Made by a program: the position numbers and the translations under genes. A DNA stretch of 64,000 bases, from the NCBI GenBank assembly GCA_036925085.1, contig JAUPFP010000001.1, forward strand, positions 11,795,854-11,859,853, written 5' to 3'. The DNA comes from Brachycybe producta. Lineage: Eukaryota > Arthropoda > Diplopoda > Playtdesmida > Andrognathidae. Positions 53,040 to 64,000 of this stretch are shown one piece after another. Positions within the stretch are counted from its first letter, which is position 1. The number at the start of each line of letters is the position of its first letter. The notes below the pieces were generated by a model. That model did no database searches. It was not told where the DNA came from and was given only the letters and a program-made list of their open reading frames with translations.

Positions 53040-54545
53040 TTGAAAAATTTAAATTAAAAATGCGTTTATAAAGTTTCATATTTTCCATGTATTTATTTTA
53101 CATAATAAAACTGAAATTTAAAAATAAAATTAAAAACTGAAATTTAAAAAATCAAATTAAAAACTGAAATTTAAAAAACGAAATTAAAAACTGAAATTTA
53201 AAAATAAAATTTAAAAATAAAATTAAAAACTGAAATTTAAAAATAAAATTTAAAACTAAAACTTAAAACTAAAATTTAAAAATAAAATTTAAAAATAAAA
53301 TTAAAAACTGAAATTTAAAAACAAAATTAAGAACTGAAATTTAAAAACGAAATTAAATACTGAAATTTAAAAATAAAATTAAAGACTGAAATTTAAAAAT
53401 AGAATTCAAAACTAAAATTTAAAAACGAAATTAAAAACTGAAATTTAAAAACAAAATTAAAAACTAAAATTTAAAAACAAAATTTAAAAATAAAATTAAA
53501 AACTGAAATTTAAAAATAAATTCAAAACTAAAATTTAAAAACAAAATTAAAAACTGAAATTTAAAAACGAAATTAAATACTGAAATTTAAAAATAAAATT
53601 AAAAAATAAAATTAAAAACTGAAATTTAAAAACGAAATTAAATACTGAAATTTAAAAATAAAATTAAAGACTGAAATTTAAAAATAGAATTCAAAACTAA
53701 AATTTAAAAACGAAATTAAAAACTGAAATTTAAAAATAAAATTCAAAACTAAAATTTAAAAACAAAATTAAAAACTGAAATTTAAAAATAGAATTCAAAA
53801 CTAAAATTTAAAACCAAAATTAAAAACTGAAATTTAAAAACGAAATTAAATAGTGAAATTTAAAAATAAAATTAAAAACTGAAATTTAAAAATGGAATTC
53901 AAAACTAAAATTTAAAAATAAAACATAAAAATAAAATTTAAAACTGAAAATTAAAAACTGAAATTTAAAAACTGAAATTTAAAAATAAAATTTCAAAATA
54001 AAATTTCAAAATAAAATTTAAAACTGAAATTAAAAAATAAAATTATAAACTGAAATTTAAAAACAAAATTAAAAACTAAAATTTAAAAACAAAATTAAAA
54101 ACTAAAATTTAAAAACGAAATTTAAAAACGAAATTTAAAAACGAAATTTAAAACTAAAATTTAAAACTAAAATTTAAAACTAAAATTTAAAACTAAAATT
54201 TAAAACTAAAATTTAAAACTAAAATTTAAAACTAAAATTTAAAACTAAAATTTAAAACTAAAATTTAAAACTAAAATTTAAAACTAAAATTTAAAACTAA
54301 AATTTAAAACTAAAATTTAAAACTAAAAATTTAAAACTAAAATTTAAAACTAAAATTTAAAACTAAAATTTAAAACTAAAATTTAAAACTAAAATTTAAA
54401 ACTAAAATTTAAAACTAAAATTTAAAACTAAAATTTAAAACTAAAATTTAAAACTAAAATTTTTTTAAAACTAAAATTTAAAACTAAAATTTAAAACTAA
54501 AATTTAAAACTAAAATTTAAAACTAAAATTTAAAACTAAAATCCC
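53040..54545. repeat. AT-rich minisatellite (AAACTGAAATTTAAAAA type)
   Basis: Irregular mosaic of units such as AAATTAAAAACTGAAATTT (53.04-54.1 kb) that becomes a regular 13-bp array, AAAACTAAAATTT, of about 30 copies (54140-54545). No coding potential. Confidence 0.9.
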
Positions 54546-54895
54546 AGGTCTGTGTGTGTGTGTGTGGAGTAACACTGTACAAAAACCTTGAAGCACATTG
54601 GAATTTATATAAATTTAAATAAATGAAGAAATGAACAGCTTTTTTTTTTCTCAAGGTCAACTATATGTTGCACCCTTCTCATCCAAGAACCCCATGATAT
54701 TAAATTGGAGATGGGAAAAGGTTGGAAAGTGTAGCGGGGGGGGGGGGGGAGAGAGAGAGAAACGTGGAGGGGGAAAAAGTGGGAAGGGGTGACTGAAATT
54801 GAAATGAAAGGAGTACAAAAGGAACAAACGACGCGCATGCGCACAATTGCCTGTGAATTTTGCTCCCGTCATTTATGACGGGTTACCCCACTAGT
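54546..54895. other. Unique island between minisatellite blocks
   Basis: Contains a (TG)n run, a G12 tract with (GA)n, and GCGCATGCGC (54833-54842), a perfect NRF1 core. Repeat units of the AT minisatellite resume at about 54896 and run to 55040. No gene seen. Confidence 0.6.
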
Positions 54896-55297
54896 TTAAA
54901 AATAAAATTTAAAAATAAAATTAAAAACAGAAATTAAAAAATAATTTCAAAACTAAAATATAAAAACGAAACTAAAAACTGAAATTTTAAAATAAAATTT
55001 ATTAAAAAAATTAAAAATTGAAATTTAAAAATAACATTTATTAAAAAATAATCTGAATAAAAATTACTTTTATCATCATTTTATGTAAATTACACATACT
55101 TTTATTAATTAAGCTTAACACGATTTGAATTTGATTATTTAAAAACGATATACAAAATTAAAAAATTAAAAGAAAATCATTAGATTATAATTTAAAAAGT
55201 ATTCGTTTCCTTGTGTTAATTATGTTTCGATTTAATCAAGTGAATAATATGTTACCTTTACAAGAAAACATCCAAACAACCAAATATAGTAATACAT

Positions 55298-56770
55298 GGT
55301 TTTAGGGGGATGAACATGGGTTTAGGGGAGATGAACATGGTTTTAGGGGGGATGAACATGGTTTTTGGGGGGTGAACATGGTTTAGGGGAATGAACATGG
55401 TTTTAGGGGGGTGAACATGGTTTAGGGGAATGAACATGGTTTTAGGGGGGTGAACATGGTTTAGGGGAATGAACATGGGTTTAGGGGGGATGAACATGGT
55501 TTTAGGAGGATGAACATGGTTTTAGGGGGATGAACATGGTTTTAGGGGGATGAACTTGGTTTTAGGGGGATGAACTTGGTTTTAGGAAGATGAACTTGGT
55601 TTTATAGAGGATGAACATGGTTTTAGGGAGGATGAACTTGGTTTTAGAGGGGATGAACATTGTTTTAGAGGGGATGAACATGATTTTAGGGGGATGATCA
55701 TAATTTTAGGGGAGATGAACATGATTTTAGGGGGTATGAACATGGTTTTAGGGAGGATGAACTTGGTTTTAGGGGAGATGAACTTGGTTTTAGGGGAGAT
55801 GAACATGGTTTTAGGGGAGATGAACATGGTTTTAGGGGGATGAACATGATTTTAGGGGGATGAACATGATTTTAGGGGGTATGAACTTGGTTTTAGGGAG
55901 GATGAACTTGGTTTTAGGGAGGATGAACTTGGTTTTAGGGGAGATGAACTTGGTTTTAGGGGAGATGAACATGGTTTTAGGGGGTGAACATGGTTTTAGG
56001 GGGATGAACATGGTTTTAGGAGGATGAACATGGTTTTAGGGGGATGAACATGGTTTCAGGGGGATGAACATGGTTTTAGGGGAATGAACATGGTTTTAGG
56101 GGGATGAACATGGTTTTAGGGGGATGAACATGGTTTTAGGGGGATGAACATGGTTTTAGGGGGATGAACATGGTTTTAGGGGGATGAACATGGTTTTAGA
56201 GGAATGAACATGGTTTTAGGGGGATGAACATGGTTTTAGGGGGATGAACATGGTTTTAGGGGATGAACATAGTTTTAGGGGGATGAACATGGTTTTAGGG
56301 GGATGAACATGGTTTTATGGGGGATGAACATGGTTTTATGGAGGATGAACATGGTTTTAGGGAGGATGAACTTGGTTTTAGAGGGGATGAACATTGTTTT
56401 AGAGGGGATGAACATAATTTTAGGGGAGATGAACATGGTTTTAGGAGGATGAACATGGTTTTAGGGGGATGAACATGGTTTTAGGGGAATGAACATGGTT
56501 TTAGGGGGATGAACATGGTTTTAGGGGATGAACATAGTTTTAGGGGATGAACATGGTTTTATGGAGGATGAACATGGTTTTAGGGAGGATGAACATGGTT
56601 TTAGGGAGGATGAACTTAGTTTTAGAGGGGATGAACATTGTTTTAGAGGGGATGAACATGATTTTAGGGGAGATGAACATGGTTTTAGGGAGATGAACAT
56701 GATTTTAGGAAGGATGAACATGGTTTTAGGGAGGATGAATCAGGATTTTAGGGAGAATGAACAGTGTTTT
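55298..56770 (+). repeat. 21-bp minisatellite
   Basis: About 70 copies of a unit close to GATGAACATGGTTTTAGGGG plus one G, with 20- to 22-bp variants. Open frames here (7-residue repeats on either strand) are by-products. Confidence 0.92.
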
Positions 56771-56775
56771 AGCAG

Positions 56776-57112
56776 TTAATAAAATTCCCAGAAGTTCAGT
56801 ATGATTCTTTAATTTATCAGATCCAAACCACCCAAGATCAGTAGGGAACTTCCCCCTTTTTCAGATCCAGCCAATCTGCAGTTACCCCAATTCATAAAGA
56901 TCAAAAACTTGGGTCTTCTGGGAATTTCGGTAATTGCTTTTATTCTTGGAAATAAACAGTTCTGCCCTACTGATTGGCTGGATCTAAAAAGGGAAAAAGT
57001 TCCCTACTGATCCTGTGCATTGGATCTGATAATGGAAAGAATCATACAGATCTTCTGGAAGTTGGAGTAACTGCTTTTATTCTTCAAAATAAACAGTTCT
57101 GTTTTTAGCTTC
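56776..57112. mobile_element. Foldback (palindromic) element
   Basis: Two arms of about 110 bp in inverse orientation, outer part around GCAGTTA...AATTCCCAGAAG, inner part GTATGATTCTTT ... CAGATCC ... GATCAGTAGGGAAC ... AGATCCAGCCAATC, surround a centre that also has a direct repeat (TTTTATTC...AAATAAACAGTTCTG). No ORF; a foldback or MITE-type element. The Gypsy LTR begins 10 bp later. Confidence 0.65.
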
Positions 57113-57121
57113 CATAACAGT

Positions 57122-57896
57122 TGTGGCAACCTGGTCTGCTCAATTTCAAATTTTTGATTTAGCAGACGGATTCCCTATGGTGGTCTGCCTGGCAGCTACA
57201 GTAGGCTGTTGGGACGGACGCCATTTTGGTGCCAGCAGACATCTCACCATTAGGTTCAATGGGTGAGAGGTCAGAAGTGACCACTGTCCCCTCCAGGTGG
57301 AGTTGCCTGGAGGTATTAATTGGCCTGGTCAGCCATTAATTGAGGGGAGTGTGTTGTGGACTTGAGAGAAGAGTAGACCTGTGGGTGGAGATCAAGGAGA
57401 CCTCCATTGTCCAGCTTCATCTCTTCTTTTGTGCCTTTGGTCTTTATGCCTTTGTTTTGTATATATTTGTAGGGGCTTGGCTGGATGAATTATCCAGCCA
57501 AGTTGTGTAAATATTCACTGCATCATATAACCATCGTAAGTGTAAATAAACACTTTTATTTTACTCTTACTTTGTGTCGTGTTATTTTCTTTGTGAGTAC
57601 CACAGAGGGTGGGTTTTCCGGTTGGGGAAAATACACCACCATCTTCTTCCGTCCTTTTTCGGCCGGTACTCGTGTCGGCTCGCGGTAGAACCGGAGTTCT
57701 ACCACAATATTCTCGGCATGGCGGCGTGATTCTCGTCGTATCCATCAAGGGTGGCTCCAGGGAGCCGACACATCCCGAGGTTCACCGTCGGGAGGTGGCT
57801 ACGGGTACGATCCCATCCCCATGTTGGAGTCGGGTGACGGTAAGTTTTGGGTTTAAATTTACCGGGGTGTTGTGACGGTCTGGTCGGGACGTTACA
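57122..57896 (+). repeat. 5' LTR of the GC-rich Gypsy element
   Basis: 775 bp from TGTGGCAACC to CGTTACA (TGT...ACA). Contains hairpins and a likely polyA signal AATAAACAC near 57545. Directly followed by ATTGGTGGAGGAGCTGGG, in which TGGTGGAGGAGC is a candidate primer site. Confidence 0.88.
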
Positions 57897-58435
57897 ATTG
57901 GTGGAGGAGCTGGGCATCTGTACCCCGTCTCTCACACGGTTAATTACCGTGGATTCGACCGTTTTGTTTGTCGAATCACCGTGCAGTGCGAATACGTCAC
58001 TGGGCACCGACGTTGGCCCTTGGGACAGTGGCGGAAACCACTGTTTACCATGATTTACCATTCATTCACCGTGAGGGCGGACTTTGGTCCATTGTACCAC
58101 GGTGAACGGTAAATTTTAACTCTTTAATTACCATGGGGTGCGGACTACGGTCCGTGGAACCATGGTAGAAAGTGGTTAAAAGTCTTTTACTGTGAAGTAC
58201 ACCGTGGGAAATGGACTTTTGTCCATTAGACCGCAGTACAAACCGGTAAAGTCGAACTCTGACCGTTCATTACCGTGGGACACGGACTTTTGTTCGTGAT
58301 ACCGCGGTTTCGTACGGTTCCATCCATTCGTTACGGTGTTTTATGGACTTTTGTCCGTGAATTTACCGTTTTCGACGGTGGAAACCCGTTGTCTGGTGGT
58401 TTTGTCCAGATTTTACCATAGAAACATGGTAGAAA
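57897..58435 (+). repeat. Structured leader with degenerate ACCGT/GGACTTTGGTCC repeats
   Basis: Recurring units: TTCACCGTGAGGGCGGACTT, ATTACCATGGGGTGCGGACT, TTACCGTGGGACACGGACTT and GGACTTTTGTCCGTGA. Each forms short dyads (GGACTTTGGTCC and similar). They may take part in RNA packaging or internal initiation (speculative). Confidence 0.55.
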
Positions 58436-60250
58436 ATGGAGCCAACCCCGAAAGTACCGACGGAAGGTCGGGAAATTAGAGCAGATGCGTGTTTGGAGTT
58501 ACGCAGCCACGTAGTCGACTGTCCCTTTGGGGCGGAAGGCAGTGTTTCCCTGCAAACAGGTGAGTGGGACGGCAGCGTTGACAAAGATTCACTGGAGGGC
58601 AGCAACATGGACGGTGTTCCACGGGGCCAACTTCTTCTGGCAGAATACGTCACGGTGCGGCCACGTGCCACAGACGGTCTTCCCGAAGAATCTCCGTTGG
58701 AAGTCGGCAGCAATGCCGAAGGTGATCTGGATGGGCGTGGTGCTCGGCTTCGGCCGAATGTCCATGTTTCCACTGCCGTTCGTCCAATCGGACATGGTGG
58801 TCAGCTTCTTTGGGCGATGGTGGTAGTCCTGGATGAGACTGTTAGAGCAGCCCAAAGCCTACTTGGCCAGGCTCTCTGAGCAGGAGCTCATAGAGATCAC
58901 TTACAGAATAGATGTCCTTCGCTTGGAAGGACGGCTGTCCCGGTCAGTGATTGAACCGAGGGTAAATCCTCAGTTTTCACTGTCGCCCATGCGTGAAGGT
59001 GCACGGAGGGAGGTGCTGCCTGTGCAAGCCAGGCTGGTACCTCTGCGGGAAGTACCCAGGCTGTTTCCTAGGGGATTTGGCTGGGGAGTTCCTCCCGCAC
59101 CCAGACAGCAGCTGAGGGTTCACATGGCGGTACCCTCAGAAACTGAGTCTGAGTCTGACGTTTCGGGGAACCGGAGCAGGCAACCTCGCAGGGTTAGCGC
59201 TGCTGTTGGACGCCCACTCCAGCGGTTCCAGCAGAGGTTCAGGCACTCGGGTTCTTTAACCCGGTCCACTCGTTTGCTCGTTACGACAGCAGAGAGGATA
59301 TGGCGCCTTTTCTCCGCAAGTTCGAAGCAAAAGCCCGAGCTCAGCGCTGGACGGATGAGTCCAGGTGCAGTTTCTTTACGATTCTGCTGGACGGTCCGGC
59401 CGAAGAGTATTACGCTTCTTTGGTGGAAACTCTTCCGGACCTGACCTGGACGTTACTGAAGGATGCTATACGTAGCCGATTTAGTTCGGGTAATCAGGCT
59501 CGTGTCTGCTTTGCCAAATTTGAAACGATGAAGCAGGGGTTAACCGACTCTGTGCAAGCATTCTATTGGCGGTTCTTGGAACTGGCAGACCGTGTCTCTC
59601 CGGGAGAAAATGAGAGCTGTCGGCTCATTAATTTTAAACGGAAACTCCTGACAGCTATCACCGATCAATTTATCGGGTGTCAGGCCGAGATGGTCGAAGC
59701 ATATGCCTGTAGGGCATGGCTTGTGGAAGCCAATTTGCTTACGGCAGGTAGATTACCTGCCCATGCTCGTGAGGGCACAGTAGACTGGGCTAGTGCCCAG
59801 ACCTCTGGTGCCACGGCTAGCTCTGGGAGCTCTGCCAGGGCTTCATCATCGAACCAACCAGGTGCGAAGGCCACTGCTCAGTCCAAGTCGAACAAGGCGG
59901 TGGACAAAACCGGAGGCAAAAAGAAGGCAGGTTCCGGTGGAGGCCAGCCGGTGGCAATGCCTCGAAGTGCGGACTGTTCGGGAGACTCGCTCCAGCGACT
60001 AGGTCCTTGTTACGGGTGTAACCAGATGGGTCACCTGAAAAAGGATTGTCCGAAGGCTGCGGCCAAAGGACAAGTTGCCAGAGTGTTGCCTGGTGAAAAC
60101 CAGATGCTCCTGCCAACACCTGGCTTAGCACCAGTGTGGCTGGAGGGTTGCAAGTATTTGGCCACCATTCATGATGGCCAGTTCTACTACCGACTCGTGG
60201 ATGATGAAGAAAAATCTTTGTTAAACCGCTGCTGGTCGCCACCATACTGA
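58436..60250 (+). pseudogene. Gag of the GC-rich Gypsy element (frameshifted)
   Basis: ATG at 58436. Three frames in turn: 58436-58879 (acidic N-terminal part), 58833-about 59260 (AYLARLSEQELIEITYRID, then TESESDVSGNRSRQPRRVSA) and about 59280-60250. The last holds a capsid block (APFLRKFEAKARAQRW, LPDLTWTLLKDAIRSRFSS, FETMKQGLTDSVQAFYWRF), a Ser/Ala/Lys linker, one zinc knuckle CYGCNQMGHLKKDC and a C-terminal stretch rich in aromatic residues (LATIHDGQFYYRLVDDE). Two indels break it. Confidence 0.8.
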
Positions 60251-60728
60251 GTGGTGGGCGACCATAGATGCCTCAAAGCTCAGGTGACCAACATAGTTGG
60301 TGTTCTGAACGAGAGACGTACCTTCGGGTGGTCTCCAAGTATGTGATGTCCTGCAGAATACAGGGATGCCTCTCGCGAGGTCTGCGGACTCGAAAATTAC
60401 CAGTTGGGTATTTACAACACCATGCTCCACATTGGAGGCCATGGTGGCCCAGTTGGATAGCTGTTTTGCCCCCTCACCCTATATGCCTAGTGGTGAGGTG
60501 ATGGATCGTGCGGTCATCGAGTAGGCAAGAGGAGTCTGTGCGTCCATACCTCTTGCCGGGCCTGGGAAGTCTCTGGTTTCTGAGACAGGTTCCCAGACTT
60601 CTGCACATCTAGGATTACCGTCTGGTGTGGATGGTAAGGTGGACGGGTTGCAGACATTCGATGATGGGAACCCGCGGGTTCCCATTCCAGAACTTCAGAG
60701 CCGAGCCTATGACGTGGGTTCACCATGA

Positions 60729-61481
60729 GTGTGGGTGTCGATAGGCGATCGTCTCTTGGAGATGATCGTAGACACCGGGGCTGACGTGTCGGTCTTAAGC
60801 ATGACGGTGGCACGAGTGATGGAGTTGCCTGTGGAGGAACTTGCGGTTCCGTCATTCCTTCTTGGAATGGGTGGGCACTCCATCGAGGTCGTAGGGGTTG
60901 CAAATGTGGAATTGACCATCCACAAGAGAACCATCAAGGTTGCTCTCCTTTTGGTGAAAGGAGAAGGCGAGTCAATTTTGGGCATTGATCACGCCGCATG
61001 CTTCGGCTTGATGGTAGATATCGTGCACCAGAAAGTCTATTTCCAGGAGGATGTCTGGACTGCACATCCAGATGCCCTTCAAGCCGCAATCACCGATCGA
61101 GCACTTGGAACACCTGTGAAGGTGGAAGCAATTCCAGTGCTGATACCAGAGGCTTTGCCTCAAGGACGGCAACTCCCAGAGGTCCCGGTAGCACTCGAGA
61201 AGGTTGACGGGTGGGTGAACATTGTTTCACCAGAGCTGCCCAAGACCAGAACCTCTATCAGGCATGGGGAAGTTTGTTCCCTGCGACTGAGGGAGATTGT
61301 CTGGCTACCAGCCCACGTACGACAAGTCGTATCAGCGACATTGGTAGAGCATGGCAGTCCTGGCCAGCTACTTCTCATGGAGCCGCACCGGAAAGCCTTG
61401 GGTGGATGTGGTGTGTTGGCAGTGGCTGGAATTGCCGCAGGTAACCGCCTGGGCACGTACGATATCTGGCTTGAGACGTAA
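60729..61481 (+). pseudogene. Retroviral-type protease of the GC-rich Gypsy element
   Basis: A 250-codon open frame with LLEMIVDTGADVSVLS (active site D-T-G-A) and the second hydrophobic block GESILGIDHAACFGLMVDI. Similar Pol linkers usually lead into RT, but the ORF ends after YDIWLET and no RT follows. There is no ATG at its start; it was probably part of a Gag-Pol read-through product. Confidence 0.8.
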
Positions 61482-61682
61482 TGTCTTAATTATCTAATGA
61501 AAATTGATTCGGAAGAAATTCTCTTGCAGAAAAGATCATACAAGATATGATTATACACTTTATAAACAAAGAGTTAATAAAGGGATCTAAAGAATTTTGT
61601 ATTGGAATTGATAAAAAGAGAAGTAACATTTTAGGGGGTAGGGATGTTAGGTGTTGAAAAGGTGATTAAAACAACACCTAAC

Positions 61683-62468
61683 TGTAACGTCCCGCCGGAC
61701 CGTTACAATAACCCCAGTAAATTCACCCCCAAAATGGACGGAAAACTTACCGCTGACCGGCTCCTCACGGGGATGGGACCGTACCCGTAGCCGTCTCCCA
61801 CACGGTGTTTCTTGGGATGTGCCGGCTCCAGGAGCCACCCACGACGGACACAACGAAAAACCACGCCGCCACGCCGAGAATATCGCGGTAGACTCCGGTG
61901 CTACCGCGAGCCGACACGAGTACCGGCCGACAAAGGTCGGAGAAGGACGGTGGTGTTGCCCCAAACCGGCGACCCACCCTCCCACGGTAACTCCCCAAAT
62001 AAGTGACACAGACACAAAGTGTAAAAAGTGACGAACGGTGTTTAATTACACTTGATGAAGTAGATAACAAAGGCAGTGATATTTACGCAACTTGGCTGGA
62101 TACCTTATCCAGCCAAGCCCCCATAAATATATACAACAAAGGCCAAAGGCACAAAAGACAGAAAGATGATCCAGAAGCTGGACAGTGGAGGTCTCCTTGA
62201 CCTCCACCCACAGGTCTAGTCCATGTAGCTGCCCATAACCAACTGCCCAGATCCTGTGGTTGACTAGGCCACAGGAAACCTCCAGGCAACTCCACCTGGA
62301 GGGGACAGAGGTCACTTCTGACCTCTCACCCATAGACTTTATGGTGAGAGGTCTGCTGGCACCAAAATGGCGTCCGTCCCAACAGCCTACTGTAGCTGTC
62401 AGGCAGACCACCATAGGGAAATTCGTCTGCTCCATCAAAATCAAAATTGAGCAGACCAGGTTGCCACA
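61683..62468 (-). repeat. Solo LTR of the GC-rich Gypsy family
   Basis: 786 bp, reverse orientation, from TGTAACG to GTTGCCACA. Flanked by the 4-bp direct repeat TAAC (61679-61682 and 62469-62472), as expected for Gypsy integration. No internal sequence: an LTR-LTR recombination product. Confidence 0.92.
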
Positions 62469-62654
62469 TAACTATAATTTGAGAGAGGGGCAGAGATAAT
62501 AAAAAGGAAGTTAGATTAAAGTTAAAAAGAGACAGAGGCAGAGCTAAAAAGAGAAACACTAAAAGAGAAGTAAAAAAGAGAAGAAAAAATGAGTAACCAA
62601 AAATGGCGGGAAAGTAGTAGTAAAAGAGAGGGGTGGATAAAAGTATGAATAAAT

Positions 62655-62887
62655 CACACCCCCACACACCACACACCACACACACCCCCACACACCACAC
62701 ACCACACACACCCCCACACACCACACACACCCCCACACACCACACACCACACACACCCCCACACACCACACACACCCCACACACCACACACACCACACAC
62801 ACCCCCCGCACACCACACGCACGCCCGCACGCACGCACGCACGCACGCACGCCCGCCCGCCCGCACGCACGCCCGCCCGCATGCATG

Positions 62888-62916
<29 letters not shown>
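62655..62916. repeat. Compound microsatellite (CACACCCC, ACGC, AC)
   Basis: CACACACCCC-type units, then (ACGC)n with GCCC interruptions, then (AC)n. Long open frames on the minus strand are repeat artefacts. Confidence 0.95.
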
Positions 62917-62919
<3 letters not shown>

Positions 62920-64000
62920 CATAGTAAAGAGAGGCAAAAAAGGAGAGAGGGTGAAAAAAAATTAAAAGAAGAAACCCACCCACACTTGTAAAAGAGTAAT
63001 AAAAAGTTTTAAAGTATAACGAGAGAGGGGGAAAGAGAAAGACAAAACTAACCCACACACACTTTAGAAGGGTGAGCCCAAATGAGTATACCATGTTAAA
63101 TAAAAACCTTTTTACAAAATTTGATGTAATTAAAGAATGAAAAGAGAGGGAAACGTACTATAAAGTGTAACAGATAGATAAATAAAGTGGTTAATTGACC
63201 TGACATTATCTGATTACCTTGAGGAGTATAAAATAAGAAAAAGTTCAGTTGAACAATAAAATATTTGAAAAGAAAAGAACATATGGTGTATACTTCATAC
63301 TCACACGTTAGAAGACCACCTGTTTTACAAAACATTATGATGTCATTATAGAGAAGAATAAAAAGAAGAAACCGATGAAAAAAAGTGTAACAAGATACTT
63401 CTTACCATAAACTCTCTTTGATATGCAAAACAACAAAGTAATAAAAAGTTTAAAGAAAAAATAAAGCACATAACAGGTTCTCAACACATTGAGAAAAGAG
63501 CCGCTAATAAAATATAGAGTATATTGAGGACTATAGAGAGAAGAAACTTATGAATGAGTATAGTAAAATGAATGAAACAATATGCGAAGCCAAACATAAC
63601 CCAAAAGAGGTACCGACAAGTAGCGAAAGAGTTGTATGATGTATTAAATAGAAATACATTTCAGAGGGCCCAGAAAATAAAATAAATGAATACTGAGAAT
63701 GCTAGTCATTTAAAAGAAATGTTATGAGTTGCTGAAAACTAAAACTTTCAATGAAAAGTTAAAAGGTTAACCATACTAATTCATAGAAAATGACGATTAA
63801 TGGAAATAACAATATGTATCCACAATCCTAAAAAAATATAAAGAAGCTAAATTGTAATTTTACGACCGGATGCATATTAGGCAGATGTTCGTAAATGACG
63901 ATCAAAAGCAGGTTGACCGATTGGTTATTCTAATTTTAGAAAATTATTTTTAACCAATCAGGATACTTAAAATTCATTTTTAGACTAAACAAGATGTGAT
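62917..64000. other. AT/purine-rich end of the window, no gene seen
   Basis: Only short random ORFs; rich in AAAGAGA and AAAATAAA-like simple sequence. Confidence 0.5.

Larger units (their letters stand above)
57122..61483 (+). mobile_element. GC-rich Gypsy element, 5' half (LTR, leader, gag, protease)
   Basis: LTR 57122-57896, a structured leader, gag (58436-60250) and protease (60729-61481). After the protease ORF similarity to a retroelement stops; RT, RNase H, integrase and 3' LTR are missing. Same family as the fragments at 22041-22582, 31812-33403 and 61683-62468. Confidence 0.8.

Noticed and set aside
53040-56770. CRISPR array
   Set aside because: The repeats are contiguous minisatellites without unique spacers, and the DNA is eukaryotic.
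55258-56779. ORFs with 7-residue repeats (MFIPLKP-like)
   Set aside because: By-product of the 21-bp minisatellite; present in both strands.
62326-63094. Cys/Val/Gly-rich minus-strand ORFs
   Set aside because: Translation of the CACACCCC/ACGC/AC microsatellite.

Overview
This is eukaryotic DNA, most likely from an arthropod. It holds intron-split host exons, non-LTR retrotransposons of three clades (R2-like, R1-like, RTE), several Ty3/Gypsy-type elements, MITE-like foldbacks, long minisatellites and an interstitial array of the arthropod-type telomere repeat TTAGG. The species cannot be named from the sequence.

Host genes. The clear host genes are Na+/K+-ATPase beta-subunit genes on the minus strand. 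Copy 1 is complete: five exons between 51957 and 37225 give 314 codons, with six extracellular cysteines and the family N-terminal signature. Its 13-kb intron 1 (38824-51818) holds most of the satellites and a full-length RTE element. Upstream lie a TATA box, two perfect CRE palindromes and an X-box/NRF1/YY1-like cluster. Copy 2 has exons 3-5 at 21847-20827 with the same intron positions and phases. Its likely exon 2 lies 12.8 kb away at 34.7-35.0 kb, and no standard first exon was found.

The most interesting object is at about 9049-20305 (+), an endogenous-retrovirus-like Gypsy-class element. It has an LTR end, a primer-binding site, gag with three zinc knuckles, protease, RT/RNase H, integrase with a GPY/F motif, and an Env resembling the class II (phlebovirus Gc-like) fusion glycoproteins. 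Between the primer-binding site and gag sit about 3 kb of small, often overlapping accessory ORFs. Six carry variants of one Cys/His module (CP-x4-C ... C-x2-H ... Y-x2-EE-F/Y), so they look like a tandemly duplicated family. Among them is an intact 157-codon ORF with the layout of a Bcl-2-family protein (BH3-, BH1- and BH2-like segments and a C-terminal membrane anchor). Pol is broken by stops, frameshifts and active-site losses, while the Bcl-2-like ORF and the Gc-like ORF are open.

Layout: 1-1691 R2-like fragment (+); 1692-3344 Gypsy gag fragment (-); 3345-9048 non-coding, with a hairpin-rich LTR-like region at 6754-7312; 9049-20305 ERV-like element; 20827-34995 beta-subunit copy 2, whose large intron contains a GC-rich Gypsy fragment (22041-27824, -), an R1-like element (about 28.1-31.8 kb, +) and a gag-LTR fragment (31812-33403, -); 37225-51957 beta-subunit copy 1; 52.0-53.0 kb promoter-like region; 53.0-56.8 kb minisatellites; 57122-61483 GC-rich Gypsy element (+: LTR, leader, gag, protease); 61683-62468 solo LTR with a TAAC target duplication; the rest is microsatellite and AT-rich DNA.
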